Made by a program: the position numbers and the translations under genes | Notes under the pieces: generated by a model | The model's input: the letters and a program-made list of their open reading frames with translations, nothing else | The model's database searches: none | What the model was told of the DNA's origin: nothing | Shown: positions 36,856 through 45,282 of the stretch, one piece after another | Numbering within the stretch: position 1 is the first letter of the stretch | Layout of the letters: each line of letters begins with the position of its first letter | NCBI GenBank assembly: GCA_003134045.1 | Contig: PLAH01000184.1 | Span: forward strand, 1 to 64,000 | DNA length: 64,000 nt | Direction: 5' to 3' | From: Gammaproteobacteria bacterium | GTDB taxonomy: Bacteria > Pseudomonadota > Gammaproteobacteria > Steroidobacterales > Steroidobacteraceae

Positions 36856-37866
36856 ATGCATAGCTTGCGCCAAGAACCGATGGCGGTCATCGGCGCCGGC
36901 TCCTGGGGGACGGCACTGGCCATCCAGCTGGCGCGCGCCGGGCATCCCACCTTGTTGTGGGGCCGCGATCTCGCCCAACTGGACGCGATGCGGCGCGCGC
37001 GCTGCAATGAGCGCTACCTGCCCGATGCGGCATTCCCCGATGCGCTCAACGTCGCTTTCGAACTGGAAGAGGCGCTGCGCGGCGCGCGCGACGCGCTGAT
37101 AGCGGTTCCCTCGCATGCCTTCCGCACCACGCTCGAGCACGTGGCGCGCTACCTCGGCGAGGACACCCGCATTGCATGGGCGACCAAGGGCTTCGAGAGC
37201 GCGACGGGCCTGCTGCCGCACCAAGTTGCGGGCGAAGTCCTGGGCACTCGGCCCGGCGCGGTTCTCTCCGGTCCGACGTTCGCCCGGGAAGTCGGCGCCG
37301 GATTGCCCACGGCCATGACGGTCGCTTCGCGCGATGCCGTATTCGCCCGGGAATTGGCCGCGAGATTGTCGGGCCCCAATTTTCGCGCGTACCGGCAGAG
37401 CGACATCATGGGTGTCGAGGTCGGCGGCGCCGTCAAGAACGTCATCGCGATCGGCTCCGGCATCGCGGACGGCATGGGGTTCGGCGCCAACACTCGCGTC
37501 GCACTCATTACGCGCGGCCTCGCCGAAATGATGCGCCTGGGCGTGCAACTTGGCGCGGCTCGCGAGACCTTCATGGGCTTGGCTGGCCTCGGCGACCTGG
37601 TGCTCACCTGTACCGACGATCAATCCCGCAACCGCCGGCTGGGCCTGGCGTTGGGCCGCGGCCGCTCCATGGCCGATGCTCAAAACGCGATCCATCAAGT
37701 GGTCGAGGGCGTGCTCGCGTCGCGGGCGGTATGCGCGGTGGCGGAGCGGTTGGCCGTGGAGATGCCCATCTGCCGCGAGGTCTTCCGCATCATGCACGAG
37801 GACAAACCGGTCCGAGAAGCCGTGCAGGAACTCATGGGCCGCGAACTGCGCTCCGAGACGGAGTAG
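36856..37866 (+). CDS. gpsA: Glycerol-3-phosphate dehydrogenase [NAD(P)+] GpsA
   Basis: Reduces dihydroxyacetone phosphate to sn-glycerol-3-phosphate for phospholipid synthesis. 336 residues with the dinucleotide motif VIGAGSWGTALAIQLARAG, the catalytic lysine in VGGAVKNVIAIGSGIADGMGFGANTR and GLAGLGDLVLTC. Its 3' end overlaps the convergent MFS gene by 35 bases. In enteric genomes cysE and trmL follow; here an accessory segment intervenes. Confidence 0.96.
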   Translation: MHSLRQEPMAVIGAGSWGTALAIQLARAGHPTLLWGRDLAQLDAMRRARCNERYLPDAAFPDALNVAFELEEALRGARDALIAVPSHAFRTTLEHVARYLGEDTRIAWATKGFESATGLLPHQVAGEVLGTRPGAVLSGPTFAREVGAGLPTAMTVASRDAVFARELAARLSGPNFRAYRQSDIMGVEVGGAVKNVIAIGSGIADGMGFGANTRVALITRGLAEMMRLGVQLGAARETFMGLAGLGDLVLTCTDDQSRNRRLGLALGRGRSMADAQNAIHQVVEGVLASRAVCAVAERLAVEMPICREVFRIMHEDKPVREAVQELMGRELRSETE

Positions 37867-38974
37867 CGCGCGCGACGGCGAGCGAGATTCCCCAGACGGC
37901 GAGGCCGGCCAGTGCCAGCGCACAACCCACATAGCCCGTCGAGGCCAAACCGCAGCCGGCCGCGATCGCCATGCCGCCAAGCCACGGCCCCAGGGCATTG
38001 GCCACATTGAAGGCCGAATGATTGAGTGCCGCGGCCAGGCTTTGGGCCTCGCCGGCGACGTCCATCAGCCGGGTCTGCAGCACGGTGCCCAGCGCACCGC
38101 CAACGCCGATGGCGAACACATCCAAGGTCACGGTCCAAAAATTTGCCGACGCCAGGGGATAGAGCGCCAGCACCGCGGCCGACCAGACCAACACCGCGCC
38201 GGCCGTGGGCATGAGGGCGTGATCGGCGAATCGCGGCACGATCAAATTGCCGGCCGTCATGCCGATGCCGAAAGCCGCCAGCACGAAGGGCACCCGGTAC
38301 GGTGCCACGCCCGTGACATCGATCAGCGTCGATCCCAAGTAGGTGTAGACGGCAAAGAGTCCGCCGAATCCGATCGCACCGATGGCGAGCGTCAGCCACA
38401 CTTGCCCGCTCCTCAAGGCGCCAAGCTCGCGCAGCGGGCTCGCCCCCACAGCCGCCCGGTCACGCGGCGCGAACGCCGCGATCAGGGCGGCGCAGGTGAG
38501 CGCCAGTACGGCCACCACGGCAAAGCCCCAGCGCCAACCGAACGCCTGGCCGAGCCAATTGGCGAGCGGCACGCCGACGATGGTGGCAACGGTCAGGCCC
38601 AGCAGCACGCGTCCCACCGCCTGGGTACGTTTCTCGGTGGGCACGAGCGATGCGGCGACCAGCGTGGCGATGCCGAAGTAGGCGCCATGCGGCAGACCGC
38701 TCAAAAAACGAAACACCAGCATCCAGTGGTAGGTCGGCGCCAGCGCGGACAAACCGTTCGCCAGCGCAAACAGGCCCATCAGCGCGATCAGCAACGTGCG
38801 CCGCGCCAGCCGCGCCGACAGCACCGCGATGATGGGAGCGCCCACCACCACGCCCAGTGCATACGCGCTGATGACATGGCCTGCCGTGGGTTCATCGACG
38901 TGCAGATCCTGAGCGAAATAGCGCAACAGACTCATCGTGGCAAATTCGGTGGTTCCGATCGCAAAACCACCCAT
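37832..38974 (-). CDS. MFS drug/metabolite exporter (AraJ/YdhP-like)
   Basis: 380 residues, twelve hydrophobic helices. GGFAIGTTEFATMSLLRYFAQDL is the N-terminal pattern of sugar-efflux and AraJ-type exporters, with RFLSGLPHGAYFGIATLVA as the MFS motif C region. The frame remains open upstream of the ATG at 38974 with a hydrophobic VVHFALA that looks like the true start of helix 1, but no ATG or GTG is there, so the N-terminus may be slightly short. Substrate unknown. Downstream member of the minus-strand run relaxase, DUF763, MFS. Confidence 0.85.
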   Translation of the reverse strand: MGGFAIGTTEFATMSLLRYFAQDLHVDEPTAGHVISAYALGVVVGAPIIAVLSARLARRTLLIALMGLFALANGLSALAPTYHWMLVFRFLSGLPHGAYFGIATLVAASLVPTEKRTQAVGRVLLGLTVATIVGVPLANWLGQAFGWRWGFAVVAVLALTCAALIAAFAPRDRAAVGASPLRELGALRSGQVWLTLAIGAIGFGGLFAVYTYLGSTLIDVTGVAPYRVPFVLAAFGIGMTAGNLIVPRFADHALMPTAGAVLVWSAAVLALYPLASANFWTVTLDVFAIGVGGALGTVLQTRLMDVAGEAQSLAAALNHSAFNVANALGPWLGGMAIAAGCGLASTGYVGCALALAGLAVWGISLAVARATPSRSAVRGP

Positions 38975-39018
38975 CGCAAGCGCGAAATGGACGACATTCG
39001 GATGGACGGCAGCGCGCG

Positions 39019-40299
39019 CTATAACGGTATCTCCGGCGGGGCTGCGGTACGCGACGTGACCGTGCGCCCGCCGTAGGTGTCGGACAGCGCGCGCTCGGCG
39101 GCGATGAACGACTCGAAGGTGGGGCCCAGCACCGTGGCCTCGAGTGCCCGCGCTTGGGCGTCCAGGCGCCGGATCGCCGCGAGCGCTTCGCTCGAACCCA
39201 ACTTGGCACGATCGACGGCCCGCTTCAGTACTCGAATGGTTTCATCGAAAACCTCGATGGGCACGGGAAACGGCTGGCCGTCCTTGCCGCCGTGCGCCAG
39301 CGAGAACCGCGCGGGATCCGAGAATCTCGAGGGCGCGCCATGCACCACTTCCGCGACGAACGCGAGCGCCGCCACGGTTCGCGCCCCGACGCCGGGCGTC
39401 AGCAATAAATCCGCAAAGTCCGTGAGGCCCGCGTCGGCCGCAGCCGCCAGCGTGCCGTGCAGCCTTCTGAGCATCACGTCCGACGCGAGCACCTCATGGC
39501 GGTCCGGCAGCTGCAGATGCGGCAGCGGGCACGGCGCAGGTGCACAGACGGGTTCGATTTCCGGAAACAACGGCAGCGATGCGGCGGCGTTTCCCGAACC
39601 GTAGCGGCGCAGCACGGCAATCGTCCGAGCAGGACCGCCGCGCGCAAGCTCGAGGCCCGCCGCGCGGCTCCGTTCGGCGCGCACATCCGCCAGGTTCACG
39701 ATGGCGCCCACATTGCGTCCCTCGATGGCGGCATGCGGGGATTCGAAGAAGCCCGGCAGATTCTCGGACTGCCAGTGGTAGCGGCGCGCTTCGCGCCGCG
39801 TCTCGTTCATCCCCTGCTGGACCACGCACCAGTGGCCGTCGACCGTCGCGAAGAACGCGTGCAGATAGAGGTCATAACCGTCCTGCACGGCGGCGCTGTC
39901 GATTTTCGCGACCAGACGGCTCGCGCGCACCAGTGAGCCGGCATCCACGCCGGTCCGGTCGCCAACCTCGAGCAGTTCGTCGGGCGTACGCCGCGAATGC
40001 GCACCCTTGCCGCCGCACACGTAGATACCGAGCTCGTTTCGGATCGGAGCAAGGCCTCGCTTGAGCGCGCCGACGACACTGGTGGTGATGCCCGACGAGT
40101 GCCAGTCCATGCCCATGACGGCGCCGAACGCTTGGAACCAAAACGGATGGGCCAAGCGCCGCAGAAACTCATCGCGGCCGTACTCGTGAACGATGGCTTC
40201 GGCGATCACCCGCCCGAGCGCCGCCATGCGCGTCGACAGCCAACGGGGTACGTGTCCCCCATGGAGGGGCAGATTGGCGCTGCCGGTGCGTTGGTGCAT
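39019..40299 (-). CDS. DUF763 family protein
   Basis: 426 residues. RTGSANLPLHGGHVPRWLSTRM at the N-terminus, WFQAFGAVMGMDWHSSGITTSV and YVCGGKGAHSRRTPDELLEVG match DUF763, a family of unknown function best known from archaea and scattered bacteria. DLLLTPGVGARTVAALAFVAEV (about residues 305-330) looks like a helix-hairpin-helix DNA-binding element. It begins 10 bases after the relaxase stop on the same strand. The link to DNA handling is an inference from the hairpin and the neighbour. Confidence 0.85.
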   Translation of the reverse strand: MHQRTGSANLPLHGGHVPRWLSTRMAALGRVIAEAIVHEYGRDEFLRRLAHPFWFQAFGAVMGMDWHSSGITTSVVGALKRGLAPIRNELGIYVCGGKGAHSRRTPDELLEVGDRTGVDAGSLVRASRLVAKIDSAAVQDGYDLYLHAFFATVDGHWCVVQQGMNETRREARRYHWQSENLPGFFESPHAAIEGRNVGAIVNLADVRAERSRAAGLELARGGPARTIAVLRRYGSGNAAASLPLFPEIEPVCAPAPCPLPHLQLPDRHEVLASDVMLRRLHGTLAAAADAGLTDFADLLLTPGVGARTVAALAFVAEVVHGAPSRFSDPARFSLAHGGKDGQPFPVPIEVFDETIRVLKRAVDRAKLGSSEALAAIRRLDAQARALEATVLGPTFESFIAAERALSDTYGGRTVTSRTAAPPEIPL

Positions 40300-40308
40300 G
40301 CGAAAGGA

Positions 40309-41706
40309 TTACACCACAGGCAGCCCGATCCCGCGCAACACGTCCTGAAACGGCGAGTCGAGATTCATCGCCTGCAGCTGCTGCAAATCGCCGATGAGAA
40401 CGATCTTGGCACGCGCTTTATCGGCGACGGCCACGATTCGTTCGAGCGGCTTCAGAGAAATCATTTCCGCACCGTCCACCACGAGAACGCTGGCTCGCGT
40501 CGGCGGGTCGCGCCCTTGCTGCCACCCGTCCCGCGTCACGCCGTAAACCCGCAACCCATCCCGCTCCCAGGCCTCGCGCGCCGCCGTCAGCAGCGACACC
40601 CTGCCGGCATTCGCGGCGAGCGCCAGCGCCTTCGCATCGCCCTCGCCCAGCAGGTAATCGAATGCCCGCCGCTGTTCATCCTCGAAACCAAATTGCGACA
40701 GGACACCGGCGTGGGCGTGAGATGAAATGCCATGACCCTGCCGGCTCGCCATCGATGCCGCGCGTTGCCGGAGCGATTTCGCGGCCTCCAGCATGTCGCG
40801 GGAAGTGAAACGATTCTCGCCGGCGCGACCGGACTGTAAAGCGACGAGCTCGTCGGATTGGGTCACCGCGAGCAACGCGGCGTCGAATTGCGCCGCCCCA
40901 TCGGTGCGTGGCCGCAAGAATCGCGCGATGTCGTCGTGCGTGAAGGTTGGCGACCGATGCGCGAGAGCCCGCAGCACCACGCTGGGATCTTCGAGGATGG
41001 CCGCGCCATTCTCCCGTACGATCCTTTGCTGCTCGGTAATGCGGTCGGCGAGGTGGTCCGGCAAGTTCGCGTCGCCGTCCCGCGGCCGCCCGAGCCCGAC
41101 ACGGCGTGCCGGCGTGAGTTCGATTTGTTGCGCCTCGAGCGTCCGATGGTCGATTCTGATGGCATGTCCCGCCCGCGCCAAATGTTCGTTGGCCCGCTCG
41201 GCCCATGCCGCGCGCCACTCCAGCAAATTGGCCTTGCCGTTCCAATGCCGCGCCTTGGGCCCAAAACCCAGGGGCCCCACCTCGCGCAAGGTGAGTAACA
41301 GATGCGCAAGCGGATTCTCGGGGTTATCGCGGCGGATACTAAAATCGGCGACCATGCCCTTCGAGACGAATGTTCTCGCGATGTAATCCCGCACCAGGAC
41401 CAGACACTGGTCGGCGGACAACTCCACCGGCAGCCCCACCTCGATGGCCCGCGCCAGCTGCGAATCCTTGCGCAGCTCGGCCGATTCCACCCGGTTCCAC
41501 AGCGCTTCGCGGTCCCGCACCCAGTCCGGAGCGCCCGCCGGCGCCATGATTTCCGCATGCGCACCGCCACGCTTGGCGGTGTAGTCGTGCGTGGACCCGT
41601 AGCGATCGTCGCGCAGCCGGGTGCCGGAGCGGTAGGCCGCCGCGGCAACGATGCTCTGGCCGCGGCCCCGCGAGATGACGTTTGCGTTCAGATGGTAGAT
41701 CGCCAA
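40309..41706 (-). CDS. Degenerate MobA/MobL (TraA-type) relaxase with remnant helicase domain
   Basis: 465 residues from a TTG at 41706, which has a GGGGAGG ribosome site; the track start at 42003 runs through the divergent gene. N-terminal MOBQ domain: AIYHLNANVISRGRGQS and the tyrosine region VAAAAYRSGTRLRDD are present, but the metal-binding HxH reads NPLAHLLLTLRE, with Leu for the first His. C-terminal TraA helicase part: the Walker A position reads AANAGRVSLL (no GKS/T), about 30 residues after it are missing, Walker B is VLVVDGAEM (Glu lost) and the chain stops after GDLQQLQAM. Nicking and unwinding are therefore doubtful, although the frame is intact. Confidence 0.88.
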   Translation of the reverse strand: MAIYHLNANVISRGRGQSIVAAAAYRSGTRLRDDRYGSTHDYTAKRGGAHAEIMAPAGAPDWVRDREALWNRVESAELRKDSQLARAIEVGLPVELSADQCLVLVRDYIARTFVSKGMVADFSIRRDNPENPLAHLLLTLREVGPLGFGPKARHWNGKANLLEWRAAWAERANEHLARAGHAIRIDHRTLEAQQIELTPARRVGLGRPRDGDANLPDHLADRITEQQRIVRENGAAILEDPSVVLRALAHRSPTFTHDDIARFLRPRTDGAAQFDAALLAVTQSDELVALQSGRAGENRFTSRDMLEAAKSLRQRAASMASRQGHGISSHAHAGVLSQFGFEDEQRRAFDYLLGEGDAKALALAANAGRVSLLTAAREAWERDGLRVYGVTRDGWQQGRDPPTRASVLVVDGAEMISLKPLERIVAVADKARAKIVLIGDLQQLQAMNLDSPFQDVLRGIGLPVV

Positions 41707-41787
41707 GACTTTTCCTCCCCTGAAGTACCCGGTAGGATACCTAAAATTCCACTGCCTCATGGATGAACGTATAAGTGCAGGCTCCCC
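41707..41787. other. Candidate oriT-like region with MOBQ nic-like sequence
   Basis: 81-base gap between the divergent relaxase and TraD-like genes, the same place as oriT in Ti-type tra regions. It holds ATAAGTGCAGGCT (41771-41783), sharing the TAAGTGC core of MOBQ nic sites (TAAGTGCGCCCT), next to short inverted repeats GGTA-GGA-TACC and TCAT-GG-ATGA. The bases after the core differ from consensus, so activity is uncertain. Confidence 0.4.
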
Positions 41788-42165
41788 ATGCCCAAGCTCG
41801 ATGATCAGATCTCGACTCTGCAGCAGCGGCTGCAGCAGCTGAAACTCCGCCAGCAGCGCAGCGATGCACGCAAACGCGCCATCGCCGCCACGCGTGATCG
41901 CAAGGCGGACACACGGCGCAAGATTTTGCTGGGCGGCCTGGTGCTGGAGAAGATCCGGCAAGGCGAGATGAATAAAGACCAAGTGTCGGCGTGGCTGGAT
42001 CACGCGCTCGCGCGCGCCGCCGACCGCGCCCTGTTCGCTCTGCCGGCACGGCCATCCGCCGCGGGATCGGCCGCAGCGGAATCAGCCGTGGCGGAGGCAG
42101 CCTCGGCGGAGCCACCCTCTGCGGAACCGTCCGCCGCGGGATCAGCGACTGCCGAGTCCGCCTAG
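41788..42165 (+). CDS. TraD-like conjugal-transfer accessory protein
   Basis: 125 residues: an N-terminal coiled coil (ISTLQQRLQQLKLRQQRSDARKRAI), the segment KADTRRKILLGGLVLEKI typical of the small Ti-type TraD proteins, and a 45-residue Ala/Ser/Glu/Pro tail built from degenerate repeats of a GCGGAATCAGC-like unit. TraD proteins of this type accompany TraA relaxases at oriT. It is divergent from the relaxase gene and has no further tra gene downstream. Confidence 0.75.
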   Translation: MPKLDDQISTLQQRLQQLKLRQQRSDARKRAIAATRDRKADTRRKILLGGLVLEKIRQGEMNKDQVSAWLDHALARAADRALFALPARPSAAGSAAAESAVAEAASAEPPSAEPSAAGSATAESA

Positions 42166-42180
42166 CTTAGTAGAGCTTGC

Positions 42181-42290
42181 GTGCCGCTGCAGGCCCTCCA
42201 CCAACGCGTCGAACGTGACGCGGCAGCGCGGGCTGCTGCGCAGGTCTTCGTGCATGCCGCCCCGACGTGCTGGTTCGTCGGGACGCCGCG
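42181..42290 (-). pseudogene. LysR regulator, C-terminal remnant
   Basis: On the minus strand the frame reads GGMHEDLRSSPRCRVTF then DALVEGLQRHA, which fits the last 25-30 residues of LysR effector domains (HxDLRxxPRVRxxxDxL). Nothing LysR-like continues upstream, where trmL begins after a few bases. It looks like the tip of a deleted gene left at the edge of the accessory segment. Short, hence moderate confidence. The rest of 42166-42298 shows nothing else. Confidence 0.5.
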
Positions 42291-42298
42291 CCCTGGAC

Positions 42299-42763
42299 TC
42301 AAGCGCGCCCCGCGAAGCCCAGCTGCCGCCAGGCCTCGAAAGCGACGATGGCCACCGCGTTCGAAAGATTGATGCTGCGGCTGCCGGGCCGCATTGGAAT
42401 GCATACGGAACGGTCGCGCCCGATGCGATCCAAAACCGGCGCCGGCAGGCCTCGCGTTTCGGGTCCGAACACGAACGCATCGCCGGGCCGGCAGACGAGT
42501 TCGCTGTACTGCAGATGTCCACCCGTTTCCACGGCGAACACCCGCGAGTCCGCCAACTCGAGCAGACAGGCGTCGAGATCCGCGTGCACCTTCACGTCCG
42601 CGAGATCGTGATAGTCGAGGCCCGATCGTTGCAAGCTTTTGTCGTCCAGGCGAAAGCCGAGCGGCTTCACCAGATGCAGCGTGGCGCCGCAATTGGCGCA
42701 CAGGCGAATCGCGTTGCCCGTATTCGGAGGAATTTCGGGCTCGAACAACACGACATGAAACAT
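42299..42763 (-). CDS. trmL: tRNA (cytidine(34)-2'-O)-methyltransferase TrmL
   Basis: SpoU-class (SPOUT) methyltransferase for the wobble ribose of tRNA-Leu. 154 residues from the ATG at 42763; the track start at 44092 runs antisense through mscS. Motif 1 PEIPPNTGNAIRLCANCGATLHLVKPLGFRLDDK, motif 2 FGPETRGLP and motif 3 IPMRPGSRSINLSNAVAIVAFEAWRQLGF are complete. mscS lies two bases upstream on the same strand. Confidence 0.95.
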   Translation of the reverse strand: MFHVVLFEPEIPPNTGNAIRLCANCGATLHLVKPLGFRLDDKSLQRSGLDYHDLADVKVHADLDACLLELADSRVFAVETGGHLQYSELVCRPGDAFVFGPETRGLPAPVLDRIGRDRSVCIPMRPGSRSINLSNAVAIVAFEAWRQLGFAGRA

Positions 42764-42765
42764 GG

Positions 42766-43833
42766 CTATGAGTCGAGAACGAGGCGCTGCGTCGGGTAGG
42801 CGAACTCGATGTCGAGGCGGTGAAACTCCTCGATGATGCGGAAATTGACGATCTGCTGCAGATCCATCAAGGGATTGAGCTTGGGCTGCTGCACGAAATA
42901 CGACAGTTCGAACAGCAGCGACGATTCGCCCAAAGTCTTCAAATGGCAGCGATCGAACCGGGCATTGGGTTCCGCGCGCACGATATCTTCCAGCAGCTTG
43001 GGGATCCCGCGCAATTTCTCGGCCGAGGTGGCGTAGGTCACGCGCAGGGTCGTCAACACCCGTTGTTCCGGCATGCGGCCAAAATTTCGCACGCGGCTCT
43101 TCAGGACATCGGCATTCGACAGGATGATCTGCTCGCCGCTTTCGCTGCGCAGCCGCGTGGTCTTGATGCCGATGTGCTCGACGGCGCCGGTGAAGGTATC
43201 GATGTTCAGGGTGTCGCCAACCACGAAGGGCTTGTCCAGCGCGATCGACAAGGAGGCGAACAAATCGCCCAGCACGTTCTGCAGGGCGAGCGCCACGGCG
43301 ACGCCGCCGACGCCGAGACCCGCGAGCAGCGCGGTGATGTTCACCCCGAAATTGTCGAGCGCCAGCAGAATCAACAGCGACCAGATCAGCACGCGGGCCA
43401 CGAAATTGATGATGTCGAGGGAGCCGGCGAAGACGCGGTCGGCGCCGCGCTCCATCTCCTTGAGCTCGAGGTAGAAGCGCACCGAGCGCCCGGCCCACAA
43501 TCCGACCTGCAGCAAAATCAGCGTCAGCACCGAGTTGGAGATGATGTGCTGCAGCTTCGGCGGGAAGCTTAAGTTTTCCTGGCCCGCGTCGAGTGCGATC
43601 GCCAGGAACAGAAATTGCTTGGTGTAGCCCAGCAGATAGAAAATGAGACGGACGGGCGTCGAGTGATGCGCCGTCGAGTACTTTCGGTAGCGCGAGGAGA
43701 TCACCCGTCGCACGAGGGTGAGCCCCGACCACACCGTCACGGCCACCACGCCGGCAATCAGCCAATCGGCAAGCGAATTGCCGTAGAAGATGCGCTCCGA
43801 GACCCCGAGCGTGTGCGTTAAAAAATCGGCCAT
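42766..43833 (-). CDS. MscS family mechanosensitive channel
   Basis: 355 residues. Four hydrophobic helices precede the pore helix NITALLAGLGVGGVAVALALQNVLGDLFASLSIALDKPFVVGD, the MscS hallmark, followed by the beta domain (GAVEHIGIKTTRLRSESGEQIILSNADVLKSRVRNFGRM) and an alpha-beta C-terminal domain. Probably an osmotic-shock release valve. It sits just upstream of trmL and follows the ntrBC genes on the same strand. Confidence 0.92.
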   Translation of the reverse strand: MADFLTHTLGVSERIFYGNSLADWLIAGVVAVTVWSGLTLVRRVISSRYRKYSTAHHSTPVRLIFYLLGYTKQFLFLAIALDAGQENLSFPPKLQHIISNSVLTLILLQVGLWAGRSVRFYLELKEMERGADRVFAGSLDIINFVARVLIWSLLILLALDNFGVNITALLAGLGVGGVAVALALQNVLGDLFASLSIALDKPFVVGDTLNIDTFTGAVEHIGIKTTRLRSESGEQIILSNADVLKSRVRNFGRMPEQRVLTTLRVTYATSAEKLRGIPKLLEDIVRAEPNARFDRCHLKTLGESSLLFELSYFVQQPKLNPLMDLQQIVNFRIIEEFHRLDIEFAYPTQRLVLDS

Positions 43834-43875
43834 GATCGGCGCCGATTATAAACCGGTGCGGAGGTCCTACGTCGC

Positions 43876-45282
43876 CTAGGTGACATCCTCCATGCCCAGT
43901 TCCTTCATTTTCCGCGTCAAGGTATTGCGGCCCCATCCCAGAAGCTTCGCGGCGTCCTGTTTCAGGCCATCGGCCTTGCGCAAAGCGACGCGTATCAAGA
44001 TGCGTTCCACTTCCGGGACCGCTTGGTCCAAGAGTCGCTGTGTGCCTGCCTCGAGTTCCTGCTCGGCCCAGTGAGAGAGTTTCGCGGTCCAATCGTGGTT
44101 GGTGGCATGACCCACAGGCACGCCACCCAGGTCGGGCGGTATGTCCTCGGCTCGAATTTCGCGTCCCGGCGCCGTCACGGTCAATCGCCGGCAGGCATTG
44201 ACCAACTGGCGCACGTTGCCCGGCCAGTCGAAAGTCACCAAGGCGGTTTCGGCCGTCGGCATCAGCAGCTTGGGCTCGACGCCGAGTTCCTGGCCGGCCA
44301 CGCTCAGATAGTGGCGCAGCAACTCCGGAATATCCTCGCGCCGCTCGCGCAGCGGCGGAATCTCGATGCGTATCACGTTGAGCCGATGCAGCAGATCCTC
44401 GCGGAAATGTCCGGACTTCACGCGCGTCTCGAGATCCTGGTGGGTGGCGGCGATGACGCGCACGTCCACTTTCACGGGAGTCTGGCCGCCGACGCGGTAG
44501 AACTCGCCCTCGGCCAGCACGCGCAACAGACGCGTCTGCAGGGCGGGCGACATGTCGCCGATTTCGTCGAGGAACAGCGTGCCGCCGTCGGCTTGTTCGA
44601 AGCGTCCGCGGCGCAGCGCGTCGGCGCCCGTGAAAGCGCCCTTCTCGTGGCCGAACAATTCAGACTCGAGGAGATCCGCCGTAAATGCGGCCGTGTTGAG
44701 CGCCACGAACGCCTTGTTCGATCGCGGGCTGTGCCGATGCAGGGCACGCGCCACCAGCTCCTTGCCGGTTCCCGATTCGCCGGTGATGAGCACCGTCATG
44801 CTGGAACGAGACAGCCGGCCCACCGCACGGAACACCTGTTGCATGGCTGCGGCCTGGCCCAGGAGTTCGGGAATGCTGCGGCGGGTGGCCTCGACGTCGG
44901 TGGAGACCGTCGCCTGTTGCGCGGCGCGGCGCACCAGATCGACCGCCTTGTCGATGTCGAACGGCTTGGGCAGATATTCGAATGCCCCGCCCTGATAAGC
45001 GGCCACCGCCGCGTCCAGATCGGAGTGCGCCGTCATGACGATGACGGGTAAGCCGGGGCGAGAACCTTGAATCTCCTTCAGCAGATCGAGTCCGCTGCGG
45101 CCGGGCATACGGATGTCGGTCATCAGCACGTCGGGCGCATCGGCGCGCAGCGCCGTCAACGCGTTGTCCGCGCCGTCGAAGCACTTGGCGACCATGCCGC
45201 TGCCTTTCAGCGCTTTTTCGAGCACCCATCGAATGGACGCATCGTCGTCGACCAACCAGACTTGCAAGGGCTTCGCATTCAT
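43876..45282 (-). CDS. ntrC: Nitrogen regulator NtrC (NRI)
   Basis: 468-residue response regulator and sigma54 enhancer-binding protein. Receiver domain with the phosphoacceptor in [17 protein letters not shown]+ domain with [21 protein letters not shown] and [13 protein letters not shown]-terminal Fis-type helix-turn-helix ([30 protein letters not shown]). Likely activates glnA from the sigma54 promoter seen at 48.5 kb. Its start overlaps the ntrB stop by four bases. Confidence 0.96.
   Translation of the reverse strand: MNAKPLQVWLVDDDASIRWVLEKALKGSGMVAKCFDGADNALTALRADAPDVLMTDIRMPGRSGLDLLKEIQGSRPGLPVIVMTAHSDLDAAVAAYQGGAFEYLPKPFDIDKAVDLVRRAAQQATVSTDVEATRRSIPELLGQAAAMQQVFRAVGRLSRSSMTVLITGESGTGKELVARALHRHSPRSNKAFVALNTAAFTADLLESELFGHEKGAFTGADALRRGRFEQADGGTLFLDEIGDMSPALQTRLLRVLAEGEFYRVGGQTPVKVDVRVIAATHQDLETRVKSGHFREDLLHRLNVIRIEIPPLRERREDIPELLRHYLSVAGQELGVEPKLLMPTAETALVTFDWPGNVRQLVNACRRLTVTAPGREIRAEDIPPDLGGVPVGHATNHDWTAKLSHWAEQELEAGTQRLLDQAVPEVERILIRVALRKADGLKQDAAKLLGWGRNTLTRKMKELGMEDVT

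Noticed and set aside
41707-42003. 99-codon N-terminal extension of the relaxase in the ORF track
   Set aside because: It is antisense to the TraD-like gene; the family sequence begins at AIYHLNAN, directly after the TTG with a good ribosome site.
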